Source of the DNA: Melastoma dodecandrum
Lineage: Eukaryota > Streptophyta > Magnoliopsida > Myrtales > Melastomataceae
DNA: 64,000 nt
Assembly: GCA_029817715.1 (NCBI GenBank)
Contig: JARUPY010000590.1
Location: 1 to 64,000 of the forward strand
Direction: 5' to 3'
The translations under genes and the position numbers were made by a program. Under the pieces are notes generated by a model that made no database searches, was not told where the DNA came from, and saw only the letters and a list, made by a program, of their open reading frames with translations. This document shows positions 28,139 to 38,091 of this stretch, piece after piece. The first letter of the stretch is position 1. Each line of letters opens with the position of its first letter.

Positions 28139-29582
28139 CAGACTTCTTCTTCCTCGGGTGGGACGAGCAGAGCCAGCAGCGCCGCGCCCACCGCGCGGGA
28201 GCTGCCGAAGGTCGCGATGTCGGCGTAGCGCCGGTCCTCGGAGGGCCAGCCCATGTCGACGACGAGCGTGTCGCCGGAGGCGCGGAGGCGGTCCACGACC
28301 GCGCGCGCGTGCGGGTGCCGGTGGATGTCCCGGCCGATCACAAGGGCACGGCCCGCCACGCGCGGGATCGGCCCGTCGCCGTCCGCGACGAGGTCGATGC
28401 GCGGCCACGACTCGAACCGCGCGGAGCGCGCGGCGAACGGCCCCCAGCCGGTGACGCCGACGGCGATGTTCGGCTCCGCGTCGAGCCGGACCACCGTCCA
28501 CTGGCCCGGCTGCGCGAGGGCGATCGCCGCGCCCGGCCGAACGTCGAACGCCGCGGCCAGCCGGGCCGGCACGGGTCGCGGATCCGCCGGCACGGTCGTG
28601 GCGGCGGGCCGGGCCAGCGCCGCGACCCGGGCGGTCGCCTCCTGCAGCCGCTCCACGGACAGCCACCCGTCGTCCACGGCGGCGACGATCGCGTCGAGCA
28701 CCGGCTCGACGTGCGGCGCGCTCTCCTTGCCGAGGCACAGCAGATCCGCCCCCGCGATCAGCGCACGCACGGCGGCCTCCGGGATCCCGATCGCGGCGGA
28801 GGCGCCGGCCATGTCGAGCGCGTCGGTCACGATGACGCCCTCGAAGCCGAGCCGCTCGCGCAGCAGCCCGGTGAGGATCGGCCGGCTCATCGTCGCGGGC
28901 GCATCGGGATCGAGCTGCGGCAGCAGGATGTGGGAGGTCATGATCGCGGCGACGCCCGCGGCGATCGCGGCGCGGAACGGCGGCAGCTCGCGCGCCTCGA
29001 GCACGGCGAGCGGCTGGTCGACGACGGGCAGCCGAGGTGCGAGTCGACGGCGGTGTCGCCGTGGCCCGGGAAGTGCTTCGCGCAGGCCGCGACGCCCGTC
29101 GACTGCAGCCCGTCGATCCACGCGACGGTGTGCCGGGCCACGAGCGCCGGGTCCGTTCCGAACGACCGCGCGCCGATCACGGGGTTGTCGGCGTTCGTGT
29201 TCGCGTCCGCGGTCGGCGCGAGGTCGAGCGTGACGCCCGCGGCGACCAGCTCCAGCCCGATCGAGCGCCCCGATGCGGCGGTCAGCGCGAGGTCGTCGAG
29301 CCGGCCGAGCACCCCGTTGCCCGGCTCGGGCGAGCCCTCCGGCATGTGGAGGCGCGTGACGTCGCCGCCCTCCTCGTCGATCGCGACCACGGCCTCCGGC
29401 CGCACGGCGCGGATCGCGTCGGTGAGTGCCCGCACCTGGGCGGGGTCCCGCACGTTCTCCCCGAACAGCGTCACCCCGGCGACCCCGTCCGCGAGCCAGG
29501 AGGCGACGACCTCCGGCAGCGTCGTCCCGACGAAACCCGGCAGCAGCACCCCCGCCGCCAGCCGCCGCATCGACGCCGTCAC
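28138..29582 (-). CDS. glycoside hydrolase family 3, NagZ-like beta-N-acetylhexosaminidase (frameshifted)
   Basis: About 480 residues; start GTG 29582 or ATG 29570. The barrel shows AIDEEGGDVTRLHMPEG, TADANTNADNPVIGARSFG, then CAKHFPGHGDTAVDSH (the family 3 KHFPGHGDT signature with the acid/base His-Asp dyad) and VIVTDALDMAGASAA with the nucleophile Asp. A smaller C-terminal domain follows. No signal peptide is seen, so it probably cleaves imported GlcNAc oligosaccharides or muropeptides in the cytoplasm. One frame break lies near 29030. It is the gene before nagB. Confidence 0.88.
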
Positions 29583-29590
29583 GCCGGCAC

Positions 29591-29693
29591 TTCGCGGATC
29601 CGGAGATTCTCGGCGACACCCCGCTGCGCAGGGTGATCCGTCGGGGTGTCGCGAAAAATCTCCGGATCCGCGAGGGAAATCCGGATCCGCGAG
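29591..29693. repeat. palindromic intergenic repeat, family A copy 2
   Basis: Arms 29591-29623 and 29642-29674 are inverted 33-nt copies of the family A arm. An additional half-arm (ATCCGGATCCGCGAG) follows up to 29693. It sits between ngcG and the GH3 gene in one operon, where it might attenuate transcription or protect the upstream mRNA. Confidence 0.8.
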
Positions 29694-29694
29694 G

Positions 29695-30582
29695 TCACTT
29701 GTCGGCGCCGATGACCACCGAGCCGCTGAGGGCCCGCTGGAACACCAGATACACGATCAGCACGGGCACGATCGTCATCACGACGGCCGCGAACAGCGCG
29801 CCGAAGTCGATCGAGTAGCCGGCGGTGCCCGCGAAGGCCGCCATCCCCTGCGTGAGCACGTAGTTCCGCTGGTCCGGGTTCAGGGCGACGGGCAGGAGGA
29901 ACTGGTTCCACAGCCCCACGAAGTTCAGGATCGCCAGGGTCGAGATCGCGGGCCGCGCCATCGGCACCATGATCGAGAAGAATGTGCGCCACTCCCCCGC
30001 GCCGTCGAGCGCCGCGGCCTCCGTCACGGAGGTGGGCAGCGCGCGGAAGAACGGCACCATGAAGAACACGGTGAACGGCAGCGCGAACGCCGAGTAGGTG
30101 ACCGCGAGCCCCGGCAGCGTCCCCAGCAGCCCGAGCGACTTCAGGATGAAGAACAGCGGCACGATCGCGAGGAAGATCGGGAAGGTCAGCCCGGCGACCA
30201 TCAGCAGGTAGATCGCCCGGTTGCCGATGAACTGGAACCGCGCCAGGAAGTAGGCGCACATCGACCCCAGCACCATCGTGAGCACGAGCGCGCCGCCGAC
30301 GACGATCAGGGTGTTCACGAAGAACGTCCCGATCCCGGCCTGCGTCCACGCGTTCGCGTAGTTCTCGAAGTGCAGCGTGTCGGGCAGCGTGAACGGCGAC
30401 TGGAGGACCTGCGCGCTCGTCTTGAACGACGACATGAACGTCCACAGGAACGGCAGCACGACGACGACGGCGCAGACGATCAGCACCGCCTGCGACACCC
30501 CGCCGACGACCCGCTCGCCGGCGGGCACGGTCCTCCTCCTGGACCGGGTGAGCACGGTCGGTGCGACGGTCTCGGTGGCCAT
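29695..30582 (-). CDS. ngcG: ABC transporter permease, NgcG-like (MalG family)
   Basis: An intact 295-residue six-helix permease, ATG 30582. WTFMSSFKTSAQV and FRALPTSVTEAAALDGAGEW (the EAA loop that contacts the ATPase) mark it as the MalG-type subunit of a CUT1 sugar transporter. It lies four bases after ngcF. No ATPase gene is nearby, as is usual for actinobacterial systems that share MsiK. With the NgcE-like binding protein it should import GlcNAc or chitobiose. Confidence 0.88.
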   Translation of the reverse strand: MATETVAPTVLTRSRRRTVPAGERVVGGVSQAVLIVCAVVVVLPFLWTFMSSFKTSAQVLQSPFTLPDTLHFENYANAWTQAGIGTFFVNTLIVVGGALVLTMVLGSMCAYFLARFQFIGNRAIYLLMVAGLTFPIFLAIVPLFFILKSLGLLGTLPGLAVTYSAFALPFTVFFMVPFFRALPTSVTEAAALDGAGEWRTFFSIMVPMARPAISTLAILNFVGLWNQFLLPVALNPDQRNYVLTQGMAAFAGTAGYSIDFGALFAAVVMTIVPVLIVYLVFQRALSGSVVIGADK

Positions 30583-30585
30583 CGG

Positions 30586-31584
30586 TCACTCCTCCGAAAG
30601 GTCCTCGCGACCGCCGGCGAGGCGGTCGACGAGGAAGACGACACCGGCGTACAGCAGGGTGATCGCGGCGAGGATGACGCCCATCGCGCACGCGTACCCG
30701 AACTGGCCCTTGGTGAAGGCGGTCTTGAACAGCTCCTGCGAGATCACGAGCGTCGAGTTCTGCGGCCCGCCGCCCGCGTTCAGCGCGGACATGAAGACGA
30801 ACGCGTCGAGCGAGAAGATCCCGGTGTAGATGAGGGACGTGCGGATGTTCGCGCGGAGCATCGGCACGGTGATCCGGGTCGCGATGCGGAACCGGCCCGC
30901 GCCGTCGAGCCGCGCGGCCTCGAAGATCTCCGCCGGCAGCGCCTTGATCGCCGCGACGAAGATCACGACGTAGAACCCGACGGAGGCCCAGACCATCACG
31001 AACATCGTCGCGATCATCGCGGTGCGCGCGTCGCCGAGCCACGGGTAGGACGCGAACCCGTTCAGGCCGACGGAGGTGAGCACGCCGTTCAGGAGGCCGT
31101 TGCTCGGGTCGTAGATCTGGCCCCACATGATGCCGACCGCGATCGCCGGGATGATGTACGGGAAGAACAGCAGGATCCGGTAGAACTCCCCGCCCCGGAC
31201 GCCGCGGACCGGACCGCTCGACGCCCCGCCGACCGTCACGAGCGACGCCAGCGCGATCGCGGCCGCGATGATCACGATCGGCAGCACGAGCACGAGCGTG
31301 ACGCTGTTCCGCACGGACGTGACGAAGTCGGTGTCCGCGAACGCCTTCGCGTAGTTCGCGAGCCCCACGAACGGAGTGGAGGCGTCGAACCCGCTCCAGC
31401 TGGTCAGCGAGTAGAAGACCGCCTGCACGAACGGCGAGAGCACGAGCACCAGGTACACGAGCAGCGGGACGCCCAGGAACACCAGGGCGAACGAGATCTT
31501 GTCGAACGTCAGGTTCTTCCTCCGCCAGCGGGCGGCCCGCGAGGGGCCGCCCGCCGTCGGAAGCGACGGAGCGATTCCGGTCAC
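30586..31584 (-). CDS. ngcF: ABC transporter permease, NgcF-like (MalF family)
   Basis: An intact 332-residue permease, GTG start at 31584 overlapping the ngcE stop (GTGA). KISFALVFLGVPLLVYLVLV forms TM1, with a large outer loop and LPAEIFEAARLDGAGRFRIA as the EAA loop. It pairs with ngcG in the translocation channel. The inner helices are the usual MalF layout without the extra N-terminal helices seen in enterobacteria. Confidence 0.88.
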   Translation of the reverse strand: MTGIAPSLPTAGGPSRAARWRRKNLTFDKISFALVFLGVPLLVYLVLVLSPFVQAVFYSLTSWSGFDASTPFVGLANYAKAFADTDFVTSVRNSVTLVLVLPIVIIAAAIALASLVTVGGASSGPVRGVRGGEFYRILLFFPYIIPAIAVGIMWGQIYDPSNGLLNGVLTSVGLNGFASYPWLGDARTAMIATMFVMVWASVGFYVVIFVAAIKALPAEIFEAARLDGAGRFRIATRITVPMLRANIRTSLIYTGIFSLDAFVFMSALNAGGGPQNSTLVISQELFKTAFTKGQFGYACAMGVILAAITLLYAGVVFLVDRLAGGREDLSEE

Positions 31585-32990
31585 GACACCTTGACCTTCG
31601 TGACCGACGAGTCGTTCGCGACCTTGTCGGTGATCGCCTGGAGGCCGCTGGTCAGCTGCGCGACCGTGGACTTGCCCGACAGGAACGTGTTCCAGACCAC
31701 GAGCTGGTCCTGGTTCATGCCGTACAGGTCGACGAAGTTCCAGGAGAACACGTTGTTACCCGCGTTCGTGAGCAGCGTGGACTGCGACACGAGCGCCGTC
31801 GAACCGAAGCCGTCGGCGGGCACGGTGCCCTTGACGATCGTCGGCGTCAGGCGCGTCTTGGCGAAGTTCGTCGCGGCCTCCTTCGAGAGCATCGCGCGGA
31901 GCAGCTCCTTGCCGCCGGCGACGTTCGCGCCCTTGGACGGGACGACGAAGGGCTCACCCGCGGTGGAGTGCATCGCCGTGTACGGCAGGGCGGAGCTCGA
32001 CGTGACGGTCATCTCGGGCGCGCCGGTCATCTTGAACCCGGCCTTCGTCTGCTTGATCATCTCGTTCTCGATCCACGAGCCCGAGGGATAGAGCAGGAAG
32101 GACTCATCGTTCGACCACTGCGCCTGCGCCGCGGTGAACTGCGTGCCCGCGCCGCCCGGCTTGAACATGCCTGCGTCGATGATCTTCTTCATCGCGGTGA
32201 ACACGCTCTGGATGGCGGGCAGGGACCAGCACTTCGGCTGGAGGTTCTCCAGCGCGAGCCGCACCGGGTCGCCGCCCTCCTTGATCGCGGACGCGATGGC
32301 GAGCGTCTGGTAGTAGGTCGCCGCCTCCTTGCCCCAGATGAAGAGGTACTTGCCCTTCGCCTTCGCCTTGAGCCCGAGCTGGTAGGCCTCGTCCCACGTC
32401 TTCGGCACGGTCCAGCCGTTCGCGTCGAACAGCGACTGGGAGTACCAGATCGCGTACACGGTGAGGACGTAGTTGAGGATCAGCAGCTTGCCGTCGAGCG
32501 TGCCCGGCTTCGTGACGCCGCCGTAGAGCGTGTCCGCGATCTTCGTGCCCTCGTAGTTGTTCGAGTTGATCACGTCGGACAGCTCGGCGAGCTGGCTGCG
32601 GATCGTGGAGACGCCGATCGCGTTCGCGCCGGAGTTGTCGACGAGGTCGGGCGGGTTGCCCGCGACGAACTTCGGCTGCAGGGTCTGCGCGATGTTCGTG
32701 GCCGGGCTCACGGTCGCGGTGACGCCGAGGGACTGCTTCGCCATCACCTTGGCGGCGAAGTCGACGTAGTCGGTGCCGTAGCCGCCGTTGAAGATCGTCG
32801 CGGCGACGGTCGACTTGGCGGCGACGCCGAACGGGTTCGTGGCGCTCTTCGCGCCGCCCGTGCTCGTCGGCGTCGAGGAGCCGCCGGCGGCGCAGGAGGC
32901 GAGCGTCACCGCGAGCGGTGCGCCGATGCCGAACGCGAGGGCCCCGCGGAGGAAGTCCCTCCGCTGGAGCGTGGGCTTGTGGTCGTTCAT
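31581..32990 (-). CDS. ngcE: substrate-binding lipoprotein, NgcE-like (GlcNAc/chitobiose)
   Basis: An intact 469-residue protein, ATG 32990. QRRDFLRGALAFGIG is a Tat-like signal leading to a lipobox (TLASC, Cys near residue 33). The mature start KSATNPFGVAAKSTVAATIF and FNGGYGTDYVDFAAKVMA, NPPDLVDNSGANAIGVS and LNYVLTVYAIWYS match the NgcE group that binds N-acetylglucosamine and N,N'-diacetylchitobiose. Genetic context (nagA, nagB, GH3, GlcNAc kinase, RpiR) supports that ligand. Confidence 0.88.
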   Translation of the reverse strand: MNDHKPTLQRRDFLRGALAFGIGAPLAVTLASCAAGGSSTPTSTGGAKSATNPFGVAAKSTVAATIFNGGYGTDYVDFAAKVMAKQSLGVTATVSPATNIAQTLQPKFVAGNPPDLVDNSGANAIGVSTIRSQLAELSDVINSNNYEGTKIADTLYGGVTKPGTLDGKLLILNYVLTVYAIWYSQSLFDANGWTVPKTWDEAYQLGLKAKAKGKYLFIWGKEAATYYQTLAIASAIKEGGDPVRLALENLQPKCWSLPAIQSVFTAMKKIIDAGMFKPGGAGTQFTAAQAQWSNDESFLLYPSGSWIENEMIKQTKAGFKMTGAPEMTVTSSSALPYTAMHSTAGEPFVVPSKGANVAGGKELLRAMLSKEAATNFAKTRLTPTIVKGTVPADGFGSTALVSQSTLLTNAGNNVFSWNFVDLYGMNQDQLVVWNTFLSGKSTVAQLTSGLQAITDKVANDSSVTKVKVS

Positions 32991-33038
32991 GTGTCTTCCT
33001 TCCAGGTACTGCTGTGAGCGGTGGTCAGGCGGCTGTAT

Positions 33039-33797
33039 CTATGCGAATCGCGAGATGCCGTACTGCTCCTCGAGGGCGACGTTGTGCTCGTCGCCGCCGG
33101 GGATGTTCGCGGAGAGGTACAGCGGGGCCGTACCGCCTCCGGAGACGAAGCGCTCGGAGACTCCGAGCGTCAGGATCTGGGCGATGTACGCCGCGGTGAT
33201 GGACGACACCGCGCCGACCGGCACGTCCGCGCCGATCGTGATCGCGGCGTCGCCGTAGGGGGCCAGGTTGTCGATCGTCACGTCGGCGACGTCCTTCAGG
33301 CGCTGCCCGCTCGGGTGCTTCGGCTGCACCTGCATGGTGTGGTCGAGCGAGGTGACCGCGATCACCCTGTTGCCGTTCCGCTTCGCCGCGAGCGCGAAGC
33401 CGACGATCGAGCCGTTCACGCCGGAGTTGGAGGCGATGAGCACGACGTCGTGCGGCCCGACCTTCGCGATGTCGAACAGCTCGTCCGCGACGTCCGGGTT
33501 CCGCTCGAGGTTCGCGCCCTTCAGGTCCGAGAGCGGCAGGGAGCCGACGATCGCGAGGTCGCGGAGGGCGACCTTCTTCGTCGGGATGAGCCCGCCGGCG
33601 CGACCCGCGATCTCCATCGCGAACGCCTCCGAGTGGCCCGTGCCGAACGCGTACACGACGCCGCCGTCCTGGATGGCGGAGGTCATCAGGTCGATCGCGG
33701 CGTCGAAGCCGCCGGACGCGGCGAGCTGCTCGAGCGCCGCGAGGCGGGTGCGCACCGCCTCCGAGAAGTCGTGGACGGCGGTCGTGAACACGGTCAT
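33039..33797 (-). CDS. SIS-domain sugar-phosphate protein of the GlcNAc operon
   Basis: An intact 252-residue protein, ATG 33797 overlapping the RpiR stop by ATGA. The SIS fold is shown by VYAFGTGHSEAFAMEIAGRA, then VVLIASNSGVNGSIVGFALA and RVIAVTSLDH. Members isomerise or bind phosphosugars. It resembles the UPF0309 type more than the etherase MurQ. Within this operon it may act on an amino-sugar phosphate, but the exact reaction is unknown. Confidence 0.85.
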   Translation of the reverse strand: MTVFTTAVHDFSEAVRTRLAALEQLAASGGFDAAIDLMTSAIQDGGVVYAFGTGHSEAFAMEIAGRAGGLIPTKKVALRDLAIVGSLPLSDLKGANLERNPDVADELFDIAKVGPHDVVLIASNSGVNGSIVGFALAAKRNGNRVIAVTSLDHTMQVQPKHPSGQRLKDVADVTIDNLAPYGDAAITIGADVPVGAVSSITAAYIAQILTLGVSERFVSGGGTAPLYLSANIPGGDEHNVALEEQYGISRFA

Positions 33798-34774
33798 ACG
33801 GGGTTCCTCTGCGTGGTGCGGGGCCGGAGGGCCTTGGTGTCGGCGCTCCGGAGGGGGGCCGGGATCCCGCCGGCCCGGTGGGGGCTGACGGCGAGGGCGG
33901 AGGCGGCGAGGTGCCGGCTCGAGCGGGGGAAGTCGACCTGCGCGGTGAGCACGTAGAGCAGGTCGCCGACGTAGACCTGGCTGTAGTACGCAGCGAGGTC
34001 GTCGGGCTGGAGGAACTGCTCGAACGCCGCGGTCTGGATGACGAGCTCGGCGGACTCCGCGAGGGGCGAGGTCGGATCGTTCGTCACGGCGACCGTGACG
34101 GCGCCCGCGTTGCCCGCCTCCCGCAGCATCTGCACCGTCTCCGCCGTGCGGCCCGTGTGGGAGTAGCCGATCGCGACGCAGTCCTCGTCCTGCACCACCG
34201 CGCTCGTGAGCCCCGCGTGCACCTCGGACCAGACGTTGCAGGGGATGCCGATCCGGTACAGCCGGGTCGCCAGCGCCTCGGCGGCCAGCTCGCTCGAGCC
34301 GACGCCGTAGAGGTCGACGTGCCGGCTGGCCGTGAGCGCCGTCGCCACCTTCCCGAGCAGCTCCAGGTCGACCGACTCCGCGGTCTGGGTCATGCTGCGG
34401 GTCGCGGCCGCGAGCAGGGTGCTCCGCACGTCCTCCGCGGTGTCGTCCGGGCCGAACGCCCGCCCGATGTCCGCGGTGCCGCCGAGCGCGGCGTTGCGGC
34501 CGAGCTCCGTCGCGATGCTCATGCGGAGGGCGACGTAGCCGGGGTAGCCGATCTGGCGGCAGAAGCGGGTGACCGTCGCGGGCGACGTGCCCGCGCGCTC
34601 GGCGAGCTCGTCGATCCGGAGCTCGAGGACCAGGCGCGGCTCGTCGAGCACCACCTGCGCGACGCGCAGCGTGGCAGCGGGCAGCTCGTCCCAGCGGGCG
34701 CGGATCCGGTTCTGGACCGCGGTCGCGGAGGCGTCGTCGTCGACCTCGACGTGCGGTGCAGCAGGTTCCGTCAT
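33794..34774 (-). CDS. MurR/RpiR-family regulator of amino-sugar genes
   Basis: An intact 326-residue protein; ATG 34774 is preceded by TTGAGGACACTC, a good Shine-Dalgarno. An upstream in-frame ATG (34825 side) lacks one. The N-terminal HTH contains ELAERAGTSPATVTRFCRQI (residues about 55-75), and the C-terminal SIS domain has VDLYGVGSSELAAEALATRL and VAIGYSHTGRTAETVQMLR. These regulators sense amino-sugar phosphates. First gene of the SIS-ngcEFG-GH3-nagB operon and divergent from the GlcNAc kinase, with a clear TGAAA-N5-TTTCA site between. Confidence 0.9.
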   Translation of the reverse strand: MTEPAAPHVEVDDDASATAVQNRIRARWDELPAATLRVAQVVLDEPRLVLELRIDELAERAGTSPATVTRFCRQIGYPGYVALRMSIATELGRNAALGGTADIGRAFGPDDTAEDVRSTLLAAATRSMTQTAESVDLELLGKVATALTASRHVDLYGVGSSELAAEALATRLYRIGIPCNVWSEVHAGLTSAVVQDEDCVAIGYSHTGRTAETVQMLREAGNAGAVTVAVTNDPTSPLAESAELVIQTAAFEQFLQPDDLAAYYSQVYVGDLLYVLTAQVDFPRSSRHLAASALAVSPHRAGGIPAPLRSADTKALRPRTTQRNPV

Positions 34775-34797
34775 GAGTGTCCTCAAGAGGTGATGGT

Positions 34798-34812
34798 TGA
34801 AAACCCGTTTCA
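34798..34812. promoter_or_regulatory. RpiR-type operator TGAAA-N5-TTTCA
   Basis: TGAAAACCCGTTTCA is an inverted repeat with five-base spacer in the divergent gap between the RpiR gene and the kinase gene. RpiR/MurR proteins typically bind TGAAA/TTTCA dyads. A further TTTCA half site is at 34841-34845. Probable control point for both transcription units. Confidence 0.7.
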
Positions 34813-34888
34813 TCGGGAGGCGCCTTCGCCTGAGATCTGATTTCACCATAGGCTCGTCATGTGGCGTTCGTGTTTCGTTCAAGTAACG

Positions 34889-35862
34889 ATGCGTGAGTAC
34901 CTCGCGGTCGACGCGGGAGGCACCTCCACGCGGGCCGTGCTCGTCGATCCGGAGGGCCGCTGCCGCGGCTCCGGCCGCTCCTCCGGGGGCAATCCGACGT
35001 CCGCGGGCGTCGATGCCGCGATCGAGGCGGTGACCGCGGCGATCGCCGCGACCCGCCCCTCCCCCGACGTCGAGCTGGTGCTGCTCGCGCACGCGGGCTC
35101 CTCCGGCGGCCGGTTCCACGAGCGCGTCGGCGAGCGGATCGCGCCGCTCGGCGTCCGGGCGCCCGTGGTCGGGGCCGGCGACGTGACCGCGCTGTTCGCC
35201 TCCGGCACGCCGGAGCTCGACGGGGTGGCCCTGATCGCCGGAACCGGCGCGATCGGCGGCGCCATCCGCGGCGGGGCGCTCGACCGCACGGTCGACGGCA
35301 CCGGCTGGCTGCTCGGCGACGAGGGCAGCGGGTTCTGGATCGGGCACCGCGTCGCCCGCGCGGTGGTCGACGACCTCGACGGCGGGCCTGCGACCGCGCT
35401 CACGTCCCTGGTGCTCGAGCGGTACGGCATCGCCGCGCAGGAGGGGATGCACGACGGGCGCTCGCACGCGCTCGGCGACCTGATCCACGCGCTCTACGCG
35501 CTGCGCCCGGTCGAGCTGTCGGGCCTCGCGCCGCTCGCGTTCGGGCTCGTGGAGCAGGACGAGGTCGCCTCCGGCATCGTCGCCGGCGGCGCGGTCGCGC
35601 TGTCGCGGGTGCTCGCCCGGGCGCGGGCGCTGCAGCCGGTGGGCCCGCTCGTGCTCGGCGGCAGCGTGCTCGTGGAGGGCTACCTCCCGCTCCGCACGGA
35701 CCTGCTCGCACCGCTGCTCGACGCCGCGGGCGGCAGCGTGCCGATCCCGGTGCCCGACGGCCTGGTCGGGGCCGCGGTCCTCGCGCTCCGAGCCGGCGGC
35801 GTCGAGGTCGACGAGCGCGTCTTCGCGACGCTCCAGGAGACGATCCGCGCGCGGCCCGCTGA
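34889..35862 (+). CDS. BadF/BadG-type kinase, probable N-acetylglucosamine kinase
   Basis: About 323 residues, ATG 34889. YLAVDAGGTSTRAVLVDPEG is the phosphate-1 ATP motif, followed by LIAGTGAIGGAIRGG and GTGWLLGDEGSGFWIGHRVA, typical of the BcrAD/BadF-like group that contains GlcNAc kinases. It would make GlcNAc-6-P for NagA. The in-frame reading runs on far past the expected end because of an indel near 35840; in the adjacent frame a TGA at 35860-35862 ends the protein just before the convergent fucosidase. Confidence 0.85.
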
Positions 35863-35863
35863 C

Positions 35864-37177
35864 CTACCGGGCGAGCACCGCCCGGGCGGGCGGAGGGCGA
35901 CCGGGCCTCGCGCCTGCAGCACCCGGGCGCGGACGGCTCGGACCGGGAGCGGAGGCAGCGGCACGATCCGGCGGAAGCCCACGGCGTGCACCCGCGCGGC
36001 CTCCTCGAAGCCGTCGCCGCGGTCCACCTCCACCACGAGCTCGTCGATCTGCTGCCCGTGCTCGATGTCCTCCTCGAGCACGACCGCCTCGACGACCCGC
36101 CCCTCCGGCCACACGAGCCGGTCGGTCGAGCGGCTCCAGAAGTCGCGGATCCGCTCGCCGAGGCCGGCCAGCGCAGACACGTCACGGTTGTGCACGCGCC
36201 CCGACCGGGTGGGCGGGACGTTCAGCAGCAGTCCGGCGTTGCCGCCGGTCGCGCGCCGCCACAGGTCGAACAGCTCGTCCGCTCCCCTGACCAGGTCGTC
36301 CTCGGCAGGATGGTGGAACCAGCCCGGCCGGATGGATGTGTTCACCTCCGCCGGGTACCAGACCAGCGGCTGGTCGTCGGCGAGGATCGCGGCCCGGCTC
36401 CCGAGGTCCTGCTCGTCCGAGCGCACCTGGCGGGCGAACGCCCGGTCGTCCACCTGCTGGGAGCGGGAGGCGATCCCCTCCGCGTCCCGCAGCGACGCGG
36501 GGACGACGCGCCACTCGTCGGGCCGCGTCGCGCCGGCCTCGTTGCCGCACCAGCGCACGTCGGGCCCGCAGACCGAGACCACGGCGTCCGGCTGCAGCGC
36601 CCGCACGACCCGCGTGTAGCGGTCCCAGTCGTAGCGCTGCACGCGGCCGTCCGGCCCCTCGCCGTTCGCGCCGTCGAGCCACACCGCGAAGACCGGCCCG
36701 TACCCGGTCAGCAGCTCGGTGAGCTGCGCCACGAAGAAGTCGTCGTAGGCCGCGCCGGAGCCGTAGGTCGGCTCCGTGCGGTCCCACGGCGACAGGTAGA
36801 CCCCGAACGCGAGACCGTGCCGGGCGCACGCCGCCGAGACCTCCGCGACGACGTCGCCCCGCCCCTCCCGCCACGGGCTCGCGGCGACGGTGTGCCGGCT
36901 CACCGCGCTCGGCCACAGCGCGAATCCGTCGTGGTGCTTGCAGGTGAGGACCACGCCGCGCGCCCCGGCCGCGGCGACGGCGACGACCCACTGGTCGGCG
37001 TCGAGCGCCTCCGGGGCGAACAGCGCGGGGTCCTCGTGGCCGAGTCCCCCACTCGCGGTCGGTCATCGTGTTCATGCCGAAGTGGAGGAACGCGGTCAGC
37101 TCGAGCCGGTGCCAGGCGACCTGCCGCGGCGAGGGCCGCACGGCCGATGCCTGCTCGATGCGCGCCGCCGGATCCAC
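35864..37177 (-). CDS. alpha-L-fucosidase, GH29 (frameshifted)
   Basis: GTG start at 37177 (VDPAARIEQASAVRPSPRQV). Family 29 blocks: LTAFLHFGMNTMTDREWG, then LTCKHHDGFALWPSAVSRHT (His-His-Asp substrate site), FGVYLSPWDRTEPTYG, FAVWLDGANGEGPDGR (nucleophile Asp in WLDG) and GGNAGLLLNVPPTRSGRVHN. About 435 residues, no signal peptide. It cleaves terminal alpha-fucose. Frame breaks near 37050 and 35890. It ends at a TAG at 35864 beside the kinase end. Presence next to GlcNAc genes suggests use of fucosylated glycans. Confidence 0.88.
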
Positions 37178-37341
37178 GGCACGATCCTTCTCCTCCGGAG
37201 CCGCTGGCGTCGCCGTTCACCTGGCGGTCAGGCACAGCCCGGTTTCTTGTCGATTCCTCCGCGGAATCCCGGGACCGTCGACCCGGGTGCGACGCCGCGC
37301 GCGCTCCGTGCCGCGACCGACCCGATGACGGAAAGGTCGGC

Positions 37342-38091
37342 ATGACGGAATCGACAGCGGTGGTCCGGGCACGTGGGCTCCGGAAGGTCTACGGCTCGGG
37401 CAGCACCCAGGTGCAGGCGCTCGGCGCCGTGACGCTCGACATCGAGCCGCGGCGGATGACCGCGATCATGGGCCCGAGCGGCTCGGGCAAGTCGACGCTG
37501 ATGCACCTCCTCGCCGGGCTCGACAAGCCCACCTCCGGTGCGGTGCTCTACGACGACCTCGACATCACGCAGCTCGACGACAAGCGGCTCACGGCGCTGC
37601 GGCGCACGCAGATCGGCTTCGTGTTCCAGGCGTTCAACCTCGTGCCGACCCTCACGGTGCTCGAGAACGTGCTGCTCCCGTTCGACCTGGGCGGCACCAA
37701 GCCGGACAGCGCCCGGCTGGCCTGGATCCGCGAGCGGGGCGCCGAGCTCGGGCTCGCGAAGCTGCTCGACCGCCGGCCGCACCAGCTGTCCGGAGGGCAG
37801 CAGCAGCGCGTCGCGATCCTCCGGGCCCTCGCGATCCGGCCCCGGCTGATCTTCGCGGACGAGCCGACCGGCAACCTCGACTCCCGCTCGAGCCTCGAGG
37901 TGCTCACGATGCTCGAGTCCGCGACCCGCGACCACGACCAGGCCGTGGTGCTCGTCACCCACGACCCGGCCGCCGCCGCGCACGCCGACCGGGTGCTCTT
38001 CATCAAGGACGGCGCGGTCGCGCACGACGTCGGCCGCACGAGCGCCTCGACGCTGTCGGAGATGGTGCTCGAGCTGGCCGGCGCCCGATGA
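37342..38091 (+). CDS. ABC transporter ATP-binding protein, MacB/LolD type
   Basis: An intact 249-residue ATPase, ATG 37342 with GAAAGG upstream. Walker A GPSGSGKSTLMHLL, Q-loop VFQAFNLVPTLTVLEN, signature LSGGQQQRVAILRAL, Walker B LIFADEPTGNLD and switch VLVTHDP are all intact. The NLVPTLTVxEN sequence is typical of the MacB/LolD/FtsE branch. Its stop overlaps the permease start by ATGA. Likely exporter of a lipid-linked or peptide substrate. Confidence 0.93.
   Translation: MTESTAVVRARGLRKVYGSGSTQVQALGAVTLDIEPRRMTAIMGPSGSGKSTLMHLLAGLDKPTSGAVLYDDLDITQLDDKRLTALRRTQIGFVFQAFNLVPTLTVLENVLLPFDLGGTKPDSARLAWIRERGAELGLAKLLDRRPHQLSGGQQQRVAILRALAIRPRLIFADEPTGNLDSRSSLEVLTMLESATRDHDQAVVLVTHDPAAAAHADRVLFIKDGAVAHDVGRTSASTLSEMVLELAGAR

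Noticed and set aside
28309..32091. 1,260-codon plus-strand open frame opposite the GlcNAc genes
   Set aside because: Arg/His/Asp-rich composition typical of antisense frames in very GC-rich DNA; the minus strand holds clean, recognisable GH3 and permease genes.
34859..36619. Apparent fusion of the GlcNAc kinase with a 250-residue extension
   Set aside because: The extension is antisense to conserved fucosidase sequence and has no family features; an indel near 35840 restores a stop just before the fucosidase end.
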